A stretch of DNA of 64,000 bases from Bacteroidaceae bacterium (GCA_024688885.1 JAILDV010000057.1:1-64000), one strand, 5' to 3'; positions 52,681 to 60,399 are shown, numbered from the stretch's first letter. The notes: a model not told the origin generated them from the sequence alone. Translations and numbers: made by a program.

Positions 52681-52713
52681 AAAAAAAAGGGAAACGACGT
52701 GTGCCGATTCCCC
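52681..52713 (-). terminator. HIRAN gene terminator
   Basis: On minus GGGAATCG pairs with CGTTTCCC (one mismatch) and is followed by a run of at least seven T, 24 bp past the HIRAN stop. It separates the two island genes transcriptionally. Confidence 0.75.
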
Positions 52714-52736
52714 CATGTATGAGTTATCCGAAATGC

Positions 52737-53951
52737 TTATTTCACCTGCATGTTCCAGTTCGATTCCGACCGAGTATAGATTTTAGCCTCATTCAACACC
52801 GTCCAAAGAGGGCGATGGCGTGAAAGATGCGAGATTTTCTTATCAGCCACCAGTTGGTTCACTAACTCGGTTATCTGCGTGGGCTTCATACCTACAACCT
52901 TTTTCCGAAAAGCGCGTGCTTCATCTTCCGAACCATAGAAAATGGGTTTCAACTTGTCAACAAGTTCGTCGTGTGGCTGATCAGCTTCTGCATCGCCATA
53001 TTTCTCCAGCAACAGCAGCACGGCATACACATCGTAGAGTTCCCGTCGGGAAACACCCTGATAGTTCAGCGTCTCAGCCAACAGGAGATGGTCATTGTAA
53101 TTGCGCAGCTTCATCTGAGGCATCTCGTCAAACCACGCTTGCAAACGGGCTACAATATCTGTCAAACCCTCCTTCGCCCCTTTCACATACTGCTCGAACT
53201 GCTCGAAAAATTCCCCTTTCTCGGCAGCCTTCGTCCTCAACTCCGACAACTGGCGCTCAAACACCTTCTGTTGCCAATGATTATGCCTGCTGTGAAAATC
53301 GCCTACCGTGTCGTTGAGTTTGTCGCGCCACTGCTCAAAACGCAGTTTCTGCCCGTCACTCAACTTCAAATGGCAAACCCTGCGCAACAGTTTCAGCACA
53401 CGGTCGCGCCACAAGTCATCCTCACGGCTCAGCGACACTTCCGACAGCGGCATGTAAAGCTCCACCATCTTCATCATCTCGTCAGCATTCTCTGTTGTGA
53501 CAGCCTTCTTGAGCAGTTGTGGAGCCACCACCTGCAACGCCCGCTCCTCTTTGCTGAAAGGAAGCAAAACATCTTGCGGCAGCGGACTTGCAGGAAGCTT
53601 TCGCTCAGCCTTCCCCACATGCTCCTGCCTTTCAGCCACACCCTCTATCTCCACAAAGAACGTCACGTGTCCATCGTTGCCGCACACCACCGCATCATAC
53701 TGCCCGTCAGCATCCAGCAGCGGCTTGATTTCCCTGCAACACTCATGCTTCAGATAGCCCACCTTCCGTGTATAATCCATATACACCGCAATTGCCTCCA
53801 TGTCCTTCGGATTGTCCGGCTCGGCCATCAATATCATAGGCGTTCCATCCTCCAACTTCCGGATGAACTCCGCCGCTTTTCGTGTCTTCTCCTCCAGCGT
53901 CAGCTCGTCTCCCATCTGGTACCTGACGCCCGTCACTTCATATCTCGCCAT
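52737..53951 (-). CDS. HIRAN-domain protein
   Basis: 404 residues. Residues 1-104 fit the HIRAN fold (MAEPDNPKDMEAIAVYMDY, then KVGYLKHE), which in Rad5/HLTF binds 3' DNA ends. The middle (about 120-290) is helical and charged. The C-terminal 110 residues (ELYDVYAVLLLLEKYGDAEA, MKPTQITELVNQLVADKK) look like a Bacteroidetes-specific winged-helix-like region that I cannot name securely. No helicase or nuclease motif seen. Own promoter and terminator. Its role in DNA repair, replication or defence is unknown. Confidence 0.7.
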   Translation of the reverse strand: MARYEVTGVRYQMGDELTLEEKTRKAAEFIRKLEDGTPMILMAEPDNPKDMEAIAVYMDYTRKVGYLKHECCREIKPLLDADGQYDAVVCGNDGHVTFFVEIEGVAERQEHVGKAERKLPASPLPQDVLLPFSKEERALQVVAPQLLKKAVTTENADEMMKMVELYMPLSEVSLSREDDLWRDRVLKLLRRVCHLKLSDGQKLRFEQWRDKLNDTVGDFHSRHNHWQQKVFERQLSELRTKAAEKGEFFEQFEQYVKGAKEGLTDIVARLQAWFDEMPQMKLRNYNDHLLLAETLNYQGVSRRELYDVYAVLLLLEKYGDAEADQPHDELVDKLKPIFYGSEDEARAFRKKVVGMKPTQITELVNQLVADKKISHLSRHRPLWTVLNEAKIYTRSESNWNMQVK

Positions 53952-54004
53952 ATAGTGTATCTATCATTTTTTTAATCTGTTGTTCATACGCTTCTTTCTT
54001 TTTG

Positions 54005-54035
54005 CAAAGTTACGACATTCTTTTCACACCACCAA
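54005..54035 (-). promoter_or_regulatory. HIRAN gene promoter
   Basis: Minus strand TTG (54033-54035), 20-bp spacer, TAACTTTG (54005-54012); leader of about 50 nt. The inverted-repeat element begins 36 bp upstream. Confidence 0.75.
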
Positions 54036-54070
54036 CATTCACCATCATATTATATCCGTCAGACAGCAGA

Positions 54071-54269
54071 GCGCACCAACGCACCACGCACCACGCACCA
54101 TTTTCTGTTTTTAATGGTGCGCAACAGGGCGTCATGAATGTGTATATATTTTTTATATTATATAATATATATTATAATATATATTATATAATATAAACCT
54201 ACTTGAAACATGCGTGGTGCGGAAATGAAAAATTGAAAATGGTGCGTGGTGCGTGGTGCGTTGGTGCGC
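54071..54269. repeat. GGTGCGT inverted-repeat element
   Basis: Perfect 34-bp inverted arms (54071-54104 and 54236-54269), each made of GGTGCGT heptamers with an A/T border, enclose 131 bp that contain the 46-bp palindrome at 54152-54197. The centres of the arms and of the palindrome lie within 5 bp of each other. Too short for a transposase; it may be a MITE-like element or a structural site. Confidence 0.8.
54152..54197. repeat. 46-bp perfect all-A/T palindrome
   Basis: Each of 23 base pairs was checked about the centre between 54174 and 54175; the match breaks at 54151/54198. All 46 bases are A or T. It can extrude as a cruciform or form a 20-bp RNA stem. Confidence 0.9.
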
Positions 54270-54288
54270 ACCTGGTCATTTTCACAAA

Positions 54289-54561
54289 CGCATACAAGTG
54301 TTCCTCACAAGTGAACTTAAGCCTTGCTCACAAGCGTATGCGTGTGTTGCCCGTAAGCGTATGCATGTGTTGCCCGTAAGCGTATGTAAGTGTTGCCCGT
54401 AAACGAACGTAAGTCTTGCCCGTAAACGAACGTAAGTGTCCCTCACAAACGAGTTGCAAGTTGTAGAATATTCTACGTTTTTTGGAAAAATAGAGAATAT
54501 TCTCGTTATTATCGATTTTTAGAGAATAATATTGCGCGCCCCATTTCTTGCCGTAACTTTG
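54289..54561 (+). repeat. intergenic repeat family, copy B: seven 23-bp units leading into a promoter
   Basis: Units begin at 54289 and repeat every 23 bp to 54449. They are followed by GAGTTGCAA and a block with palindromes (GTAGAATATTCTAC, AGAGAATATTCT), ending in CCGTAACTTTG. The promoter inside is TTG (54532-54534), 19 bp, TAACTTTG (54554-54561). It points to the right, antisense to purM, with the CTGTCAA array directly in its path. Confidence 0.85.
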
Positions 54562-54580
54562 CAAAACGGAAAGGAGCACG

Positions 54581-54613
54581 CAACTGTCAACTGTCAACTT
54601 TCACCTGTCAACT
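54581..54613. repeat. CTGTCAA heptamer array after purM
   Basis: CAACTGT, CAACTGT, CAACTTT, CACCTGT in 7-bp register, touching the purM stop codon; on the purM strand it reads TTGACAG. Confidence 0.85.
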
Positions 54614-55789
54614 TCAATAGTTGAATTCTCCGAATTCGCTCTTGATGGTGAGTGATTTCTTGCCTTCCTCGATGTGACCAACAATCTGTGCGTCAATGTT
54701 GAAGGACTTGCTGATGGCGATGACCTTCTCGGCATTTTCGGGCGAGAGATACACCTCGAGACGGTGGCCCATGTTGAACACTTTGTACATCTCTGCCCAG
54801 TCGGTGCCTGACTCTTTGGCGATGGCCTTGAAGAGGGGAGGAACGGGGAACATGTTGTCTTTGATGACGCGGCAATTGTCGCCCACGAAGTGCAGCACCT
54901 TCGTCTGTGCGCCGCCTGTGCAATGCACCATTCCGTGGATGTCCTGACGCATTTCGTCCAGGAGTTTCTTCACTACTGGTGCATACGTGCGGGTGGGGGA
55001 GAGGACGAGTTTGCCGGCATTGACGGGTGCGCCTTCCACGGGGTCGGTCAACTTGTAGGAACCTGAATAGACGAGTTCGTCGGGCACTGCCTTGTCGTAG
55101 GATTCGGGGTATTTCTCTGCCAGATATTTGGCAAACACGTCGTGACGGGCGGAGGTGAGTCCGTTGCTGCCCATGCCGCCGTTGTATTCCTTTTCGTAAG
55201 TGGCTTGTCCGCAGGAAGAAAGACCTACAATCACGTCGCCCGGACGGATGTTGGCATTGTTGATGACATCGCTGCGCTTCATGCGGCAAGTGACGGTGCT
55301 ATCGACAATGATGGTGCGCACGAGGTCGCCCACGTCGGCTGTCTCACCGCCCGTTGCATAGATGCCGATGCCCATCTTGCGCATCTCGGCAAGGAGTTCG
55401 TCGGTGCCGTTGATGATGGCAGAGATGACTTCGCCGGGGATGAGCATCTTGTTGCGCCCGATGGTGCTGGAAACGAGGATGTTGTCCACTGCACCCACAC
55501 AGAGCAGGTCGTCGGTGTTCATGATGAGCGCATCCTGTGCGATGCCCTTCCACACGGAGAGGTCGCCTGTCTCCTTCCAGTACATGTAAGCCAGCGAGGA
55601 CTTGGTGCCTGCGCCGTCGGCATGCATGATGTTGCAGTATTCGGGGTCGCCTCCGAGGATGTCGGGGATGATTTTGCAGAATGCCTGTGGGAAGATTCCC
55701 TTGTCGATGTTTTTGATGGCATTATGTACGTCTTCTTTCGCGGCACTTACACCACGCATCATGTACCTTTGGCTGTTGTCAATCGTCAT
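54614..55789 (-). CDS. purM: phosphoribosylformylglycinamidine cyclo-ligase (AIR synthase) family protein
   Basis: 391 residues. The AIR-synthase layout is present: N-terminal MRGVSAAKEDVHNAIKNID, ATP/Mg segment HADGAGTKSSLAY, NTDDLLCVGA, GIGIYATGGETADVGD, and the C-terminal AIRS_C domain with FNMGHRLEVYL. It is somewhat longer than E. coli PurM, as in Bacteroidetes. Fifth step of purine synthesis. Promoter box at 55830. The TTGACAG array touches its stop. Confidence 0.9.
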   Translation of the reverse strand: MTIDNSQRYMMRGVSAAKEDVHNAIKNIDKGIFPQAFCKIIPDILGGDPEYCNIMHADGAGTKSSLAYMYWKETGDLSVWKGIAQDALIMNTDDLLCVGAVDNILVSSTIGRNKMLIPGEVISAIINGTDELLAEMRKMGIGIYATGGETADVGDLVRTIIVDSTVTCRMKRSDVINNANIRPGDVIVGLSSCGQATYEKEYNGGMGSNGLTSARHDVFAKYLAEKYPESYDKAVPDELVYSGSYKLTDPVEGAPVNAGKLVLSPTRTYAPVVKKLLDEMRQDIHGMVHCTGGAQTKVLHFVGDNCRVIKDNMFPVPPLFKAIAKESGTDWAEMYKVFNMGHRLEVYLSPENAEKVIAISKSFNIDAQIVGHIEEGKKSLTIKSEFGEFNY

Positions 55790-55829
55790 TTTTGTAGTCT
55801 ATTTTTATCTATTTGTTGGTTTTATGCTG

Positions 55830-55837
55830 CAAAGGTA
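55830..55837 (-). promoter_or_regulatory. purM promoter -7 box
   Basis: TACCTTTG on minus, about 40 bp before the purM ATG; no clear -33 box. Confidence 0.6.
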
Positions 55838-55880
55838 GTGAAAAATTGGGAGAAATTATCTCTATGTCGAAAATCTTTCC

Positions 55881-55888
55881 TAAATTTG
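55881..55888 (+). promoter_or_regulatory. lpxD promoter -7 box
   Basis: TAAATTTG, 30 bp before the lpxD ATG and divergent from the purM promoter; no clear -33 box. Confidence 0.55.
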
Positions 55889-55918
55889 CAAACATATTAC
55901 GTACTAAAAGAACAATAA

Positions 55919-56962
55919 ATGGTTTTTACTGCACAGCAAATAGCAGGTTATACAGGTGGAACTGTTGAGGGTGATCCCAATGCGACGATTGGCACTTTCG
56001 CGAAGATTGAAGAAGGTGTTGAGGGGGCTCTCTCTTTTTTGGCTAATCCCCAATACGAAGAATACATTTACGAGACAAAGTCCAGCGTGGTGCTTGTGAA
56101 CAAGGACTTCCAGCCCGCTCGGGAGGTGAAGGCGACACTGGTGCGCGTGGACAATGCATACGAATCGGTGGCAAAGCTCCTGCAGCTGTATCAGAGCATG
56201 CAGCAGAAGCGTGTGGGCATCGACTCACTGGCATTCATCGACAAGACCGCCAAGATTGGCAAGGACTGCTACATCGGTCCCTTCGTGGCGATTGGCGAGA
56301 ATGTGGAGATTGGTGACGGCGTGGTGATTCATCCGCATGCCACGATAGGCCCTAACTCAAAGGTGGGCAACAACACGGAGATTTACAGCAATGCGGTCAT
56401 CTATCACGGTTGCATCGTGGGCAGCAACTGCATCCTGCATGCCGGTTGTGTGATTGGTGCCGACGGCTTTGGCTTTGCACCCACTCCGAACGGCTACGAC
56501 AAGATTCCGCAGATAGGTATCGTGACCATCGAGGACAATGTGGAGATTGGTGCCAACACATGTGTTGACCGCTCGACGATGGGCAGCACCATCATCCGCA
56601 AGGGCGTGAAGCTCGACAACCTCGTACAGATTGCGCACAATGTGGAAGTGGGGCAGAACACGGTGATGTCGGCGCAAGTGGGTGTGGCAGGCAGTTCGAA
56701 AGTGGGCGAGTGGTGTGTGTTTGCAGGTCAAGTGGGCATAGCAGGACACTTGAAAGTGGGTGACCACACGACAATTGGTGCCCAAGCAGGTTTGGCTGGC
56801 GGCAATCTTGCCAAGAAGGGTGGTGCCACGCTGATGGGCTATCCTGCCATCGAGCACAAGAAGTTTGCCAAGAACATGGCAGCGCTCAACTCTCTTCCAG
56901 AACTGCTGAAAGAGGTAGCTGCCTTGAAAAAGAAAGTTGAACAGTTGACAGTTGAGAGTTGA
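55919..56962 (+). CDS. lpxD: UDP-3-O-(acyl)glucosamine N-acyltransferase
   Basis: 347 residues. N-terminal uridine-binding domain, then a left-handed beta-helix of hexapeptide repeats ([20 protein letters not shown] onward) with the catalytic-type His in QIAHNVEVG, and a C-terminal coiled helix ([15 protein letters not shown]). Third lipid A acylation step. The last five residues and the TGA stop are supplied by the TTGACAG array that begins inside the gene. lpxC-fabZ follows after an inserted small gene. Confidence 0.95.
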   Translation: MVFTAQQIAGYTGGTVEGDPNATIGTFAKIEEGVEGALSFLANPQYEEYIYETKSSVVLVNKDFQPAREVKATLVRVDNAYESVAKLLQLYQSMQQKRVGIDSLAFIDKTAKIGKDCYIGPFVAIGENVEIGDGVVIHPHATIGPNSKVGNNTEIYSNAVIYHGCIVGSNCILHAGCVIGADGFGFAPTPNGYDKIPQIGIVTIEDNVEIGANTCVDRSTMGSTIIRKGVKLDNLVQIAHNVEVGQNTVMSAQVGVAGSSKVGEWCVFAGQVGIAGHLKVGDHTTIGAQAGLAGGNLAKKGGATLMGYPAIEHKKFAKNMAALNSLPELLKEVAALKKKVEQLTVES

Positions 56963-56975
56963 CAGTTGACAGTTG
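56942..56975 (+). repeat. TTGACAG array at the lpxD 3' end
   Basis: About five units (CAGTTGA with one GAGTTGA variant), followed by adaptor GTTGCCATGCGGGG (56972-56985). The array supplies the lpxD stop codon and is inverted relative to the array at 57392. Confidence 0.88.
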
Positions 56976-57027
56976 CCATGCGGGGTGTTGGACGGGTGAG
57001 AGTTGGCAATCAATTTGTGATGTGAAG

Positions 57028-57393
57028 ATGATGAGGGAAAGCATTATTGGAACAAAGAGTTTTGACTTTGCAATCCGGATAGTGAGGCTTTACAAGTATC
57101 TGACAGATGAAAAGAGGGAATATGTCTTGTCAAAGCAACTGCTCAGAAGCGGCACGAGTATTGGTGCAAATGCCAGAGAAAACAAAAACGCACAAAGTCG
57201 CAAGGACTTTCTTAATAAGTTGAATATAGCCTTGAAAGAGGCTGATGAAACGGAATACTGGCTGGAACTTCTTTATAAAACCGAATATTTGACGGATGAG
57301 GAATACCGGTCAATTAACGAAGATAATAGAGAATTGATAAAAATTTTAATAACTATAATAAAAAGGTTGAAGGAAGACACTGATGGTCAATAA
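57028..57393 (+). CDS. four-helix-bundle protein (23S rRNA intervening-sequence/bAvd-like)
   Basis: 121 residues from ATG 57028 (ATG 57031 also possible); the open frame upstream only reads repeat sequence. FDFAIRIVRLYKYLTDEK, LSKQLLRSGTSIGANARENK and FLNKLNIALKEADETEYWLE are the signature of the TIGR02436 four-helix-bundle family, encoded in 23S rRNA intervening sequences and as Avd proteins of diversity-generating retroelements. No retroelement is present. It lies exactly between inverted heptamer arrays, splitting lpxD from lpxC. Confidence 0.88.
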   Translation: MMRESIIGTKSFDFAIRIVRLYKYLTDEKREYVLSKQLLRSGTSIGANARENKNAQSRKDFLNKLNIALKEADETEYWLELLYKTEYLTDEEYRSINEDNRELIKILITIIKRLKEDTDGQ

Positions 57394-57424
57394 CTGTCAA
57401 CTGTCAACTGTCAACTGTCAATTG
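57392..57424 (+). repeat. CTGTCAA array between the four-helix-bundle gene and lpxC
   Basis: Four AACTGTC units and one AATTG, beginning in the last two bases of the TAA stop and ending seven bases before the lpxC ATG. Confidence 0.88.
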
Positions 57425-57431
57425 AATAAAA

Positions 57432-58814
57432 ATGCAACATCAACAGACTCTGAAGGAATCGTTCACCCTGAAAGGTAAGGGGTTGCACACTGGTCAGTTC
57501 ATCACGGCGGTGTTCAACCCTGCAGAAGAGAACTTCGGATACAAGATTCAAAGAACAGATATTGAAGGTCAGCCAATCATCGATTGCAATGCTGATTTGG
57601 TAGGTGACACCCAGCGTGGCACCGTTCTTGTGAAAGGCGACATCAAGATAAGCACCATCGAACACGCTATGGCAGCGCTTTATGCCAGCGGCATCGACAA
57701 CTGCCTCATCCAGCTGGATGGTCCCGAAATGCCCATCCTCGACGGAAGCGCACTGCCCTTTGTGGAGGAGATTCAGAAGGTGGGCTTGCAGGAGCAGGAG
57801 GCAAAGAAGGACTTCTACGTGGTGAAGCACAAGATGGAAATCAAGGGCGAGAATGGCGAGCATCTGATTCTCTTGCCCGATGATAAGTTCTGCGTGAATG
57901 CACAGATTGCCTTCGACTCAAAGATTCTCGACAACCAGTTTGCCAATCTTGACAACATCGAGGATTTCCCCACAGAGATTGCTTCTGCACGCACCTTCGT
58001 GTTTGTGCGCGAGATTGAACCTCTGCTGAACCTTGGTCTTATCAAGGGAGGCGACCTCGACAATGCCATCGTCATTTACGAGAAGGAACTGCCGCAGGAG
58101 CGTTACGACAAGCTGGCTGACACCCTCGGCATTCCACACATGGATGCCACCCGTCTGGGATACATCAACCACAAGCCCCTCACATGGGACAACGAGACGG
58201 CACGTCACAAGCTGCTCGACATCATCGGCGACCTCGCTTTGGTGGGCAAACCCATCCTCGGACGTGTCATCGCCACCAAGCCTGGTCATACTATTAATAA
58301 TAAGTTCGCGCGTGCCATCAAGAGAGACATCAAAAAGCACGAGGTGCAGTGTCCGGCATACGACCCGAACAGCGAGCCGCTGATGGATGTGAACAAGATT
58401 CGCCACTTGCTCCCTCACCGCTATCCCATGCAGCTGGTGGATAAGGTGATTGCTGTGGATGAGGCGGAGATTGTGGCAGTGAAGAACGTGACCAGCAATG
58501 AGCCTTTCTTCACAGGACACTTCCCTCAGGAGCCCGTGATGCCAGGTGTGCTGATTGTGGAGGCGATGGCTCAAGCAGGCGGTTTGCTGGTGTTGAGCAA
58601 TGTGGAAGAACCTGAACGCTGGTCAACCTACTTCCTGAAGATTGACAACGTGAAGTTCCGCCGCAAGGTTGTGCCGGGCGACACGCTGATTTTCAAGGTG
58701 AAGATGATGGGACCTCTGCGTCGCGGCATCGCCACGATGGCAGGTCTTGTCTTCGTGGGCGACACCATCGCTGCAGAAGCTGAATTCACCGCACAAATAG
58801 TGAAGAATAAATAA
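57432..58814 (+). CDS. lpxC/fabZ: LpxC-FabZ fusion: UDP-3-O-acyl-GlcNAc deacetylase and 3-hydroxyacyl-ACP dehydratase
   Basis: 460 residues. LpxC part about 1-305: zinc His78 in TIEHAMAALYASG and the second zinc site HKLLDIIGDLALVG, with GRVIATKPGH. FabZ part about 315-460: LLPHRYPMQLVDKV, active-site His363 (GHFPQEPVMPG) and Glu377 (VEAMAQAGG). LpxC commits lipid A synthesis and FabZ supplies fatty-acid elongation, so the fusion ties the two branches. Fusion is the standard form in Bacteroidetes. lpxA is next, after an inverted repeat. Confidence 0.96.
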   Translation: MQHQQTLKESFTLKGKGLHTGQFITAVFNPAEENFGYKIQRTDIEGQPIIDCNADLVGDTQRGTVLVKGDIKISTIEHAMAALYASGIDNCLIQLDGPEMPILDGSALPFVEEIQKVGLQEQEAKKDFYVVKHKMEIKGENGEHLILLPDDKFCVNAQIAFDSKILDNQFANLDNIEDFPTEIASARTFVFVREIEPLLNLGLIKGGDLDNAIVIYEKELPQERYDKLADTLGIPHMDATRLGYINHKPLTWDNETARHKLLDIIGDLALVGKPILGRVIATKPGHTINNKFARAIKRDIKKHEVQCPAYDPNSEPLMDVNKIRHLLPHRYPMQLVDKVIAVDEAEIVAVKNVTSNEPFFTGHFPQEPVMPGVLIVEAMAQAGGLLVLSNVEEPERWSTYFLKIDNVKFRRKVVPGDTLIFKVKMMGPLRRGIATMAGLVFVGDTIAAEAEFTAQIVKNK

Positions 58815-58835
58815 TGTGACAAGAAAAAGATTTTC

Positions 58836-58933
58836 GAAGATTGACGTGTCAATTGACGAAGATTGATGTGAAAAGAAATATATTCTATAAGAGTTTTTGA
58901 CGTGAATCTTCATGAATTTTGACGTCAATCTCC
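58836..58933. repeat. imperfect inverted repeat between lpxC-fabZ and lpxA
   Basis: Arms of about 35 bp (58836-58870 and 58899-58933) align with eight or so mismatches, each holding two GAAGATTGA/TCAATCTCC-type segments. It fills most of the 140-bp gap. Could be a mobile palindromic element or an mRNA stem between the two lipid A genes. Confidence 0.65.
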
Positions 58934-58954
58934 TCCAATAAATTGAATGTAAAT

Positions 58955-59728
58955 ATGGCAAAGATAAGTCCTTTAGCTTATATCGACCCAGAAGCAAAGA
59001 TTGGTGAGAATTGTGAGATTGGTCCTTTCTGCTTTATCGACAAGAACGTGACGGTGGGCGATAACAATGTGTTGATGAACAGCGTGACTTTGTTGTCAGG
59101 CACTCGTCTTGGTAACGGCAACACCCTCTTCCCGGGTGCTGTGATTGGTGCCATTCCACAGGATTTGAAATTCAAGGGTGAAGACTCTGTCGTGGAGATT
59201 GGCGACAACAACAAGATTCGTGAGAACGTGACCATCCATCGTGGCACTGCCAGTAAGGGAAAGACCATTGTGGGCAGCAACAACCTCATCATGGAGAATG
59301 CCCACATCGCACATGACTGCGTGTTTGGCAGCGGCATCATCATGGGTAACTCCACGAAGCTGGCTGGTGAGGTCATCGTCGATGACAACGCCATCATTTC
59401 TGCTGTGGTGCTCGTGCATCAGTTCTGCCGCATCGGTGGCTATGTGATGGTGCAGGGCGGCACACGTACGAGCAAGGACATCCCTCCTTTCGTCATTGCA
59501 GGTCGTGAACCCGTTGCCTTTGCAGGATTGAACATCATCGGCTTGCGCCGTCGCGGTTTCAGCCGTGAGACGATTGACAACATCGCCCACGCCTACCGCC
59601 TGATTTACCAGTGCAACCTCACCGTGAACGAGGCAATTGATGCCATCAAGAACGAAGTGCCCATGAGCAAGGAAATCGAATACATCATTGAGTTCGTCTC
59701 TGGCTCTCAACGGGGCATCATTAGATAA
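58955..59728 (+). CDS. lpxA: UDP-N-acetylglucosamine O-acyltransferase
   Basis: 257 residues from ATG 58955; an earlier TTG lies in the inverted repeat. Left-handed beta-helix from residue 8 with catalytic His120 in ENAHIAHDCVFG, and the C-terminal helical domain with GLNIIGLRRRGFS. First lipid A step. Its TAA is followed without a gap by the 19-unit heptamer array. Confidence 0.96.
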   Translation: MAKISPLAYIDPEAKIGENCEIGPFCFIDKNVTVGDNNVLMNSVTLLSGTRLGNGNTLFPGAVIGAIPQDLKFKGEDSVVEIGDNNKIRENVTIHRGTASKGKTIVGSNNLIMENAHIAHDCVFGSGIIMGNSTKLAGEVIVDDNAIISAVVLVHQFCRIGGYVMVQGGTRTSKDIPPFVIAGREPVAFAGLNIIGLRRRGFSRETIDNIAHAYRLIYQCNLTVNEAIDAIKNEVPMSKEIEYIIEFVSGSQRGIIR

Positions 59729-59861
59729 TTGACAGTTGACAGTTGACAGTTGACAGTTGAAAGTTGAGAGTTTAGAGTTTAGGGTTTAGAGATTCAATTC
59801 CTAATTCCTCATTCCTAATTCCTCATTCAAAATTTCTCATTCCTAATTCCTCATTCAAAAT
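59729..59861 (+). repeat. continuous 19-unit heptamer array from lpxA stop to next start
   Basis: 133 bp in unbroken 7-bp register: TTGACAG x4, TTGAAAG, TTGAGAG, TTTAGAG, TTTAGGG, TTTAGAG, ATTCAAT, then TCCTAAT/TCCTCAT units with TCAAAAT and TTCTCAT variants. The last unit supplies the AT of the next gene's ATG. Confidence 0.92.
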
Positions 59862-60399
59862 GATATACAGATTTATTCTCATCTCAGACGAAGTGGACGG
59901 CTTCATGCGGGAAATCCAGATTGATGCTGATGCGAAGTTCCTGGAACTGCACAAGTTGATACTTGAGTCGTGTGGTTATGAAGATAATCAGCTGACCTCA
60001 TTCACCATCTGTGAGAACGGATGGGAGAAAGGGCAGGAGATTACGTTGGAAGAGATGGACACCGATGCTGACGAGGACAGCTATATCATGGCAGAAACGG
60101 AACTCAACGAGTTTCTGGAGGATGAGAAGCAGCACATGCTCTACACCTTCGACCCGTTGGCTGACCGCGTGTTCTTCATCGAGCTTTCTGAAATCAAGAC
60201 GGGCAAGAATCTTGAGAAGGGTAAGATTACGCGATCTGTCGGTGAACCGCCTGCACAAACGCTCGATTTCGACGAGATGTTTGCCCGCAACCCCATTGTG
60301 GACACTTCTTCCGTGATGGACGATGAGGATATGTATGGCAGTGAGGTGGACAGCAGCGAGATTGACCTCGAAGGCTTCGACATCAGCGATGAGTTCTAA
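59860..60399 (+). CDS. pRiA4b ORF-3-like protein
   Basis: 179 residues. N-terminal half fits the plasmid pRiA4b ORF-3-like fold (MIYRFILISDEVDGFMREIQ, LHKLILESCGYEDNQLTSF, YTFDPLADRVFFIE), often labelled IS1096 passenger protein although no insertion sequence is present. The C-terminus is very acidic (SVMDDEDMYGSEVDSSEIDL). Function unknown. The usual neighbourhood between lpxA and miaA suggests a fixed chromosomal gene. Confidence 0.75.
   Translation: MIYRFILISDEVDGFMREIQIDADAKFLELHKLILESCGYEDNQLTSFTICENGWEKGQEITLEEMDTDADEDSYIMAETELNEFLEDEKQHMLYTFDPLADRVFFIELSEIKTGKNLEKGKITRSVGEPPAQTLDFDEMFARNPIVDTSSVMDDEDMYGSEVDSSEIDLEGFDISDEF

Noticed and set aside
54289..54449. CRISPR array suggested by seven regular repeats
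   Set aside because: The 23-bp units are contiguous with no unique spacers, vary in sequence, and no cas gene is near.
57028..57393. Diversity-generating retroelement
   Set aside because: The bAvd-like gene has no reverse transcriptase, template repeat or variable repeat beside it.
59860..60399. Insertion-sequence passenger gene
   Set aside because: The family is often named after IS1096, but there is no transposase, terminal inverted repeat or target duplication here.
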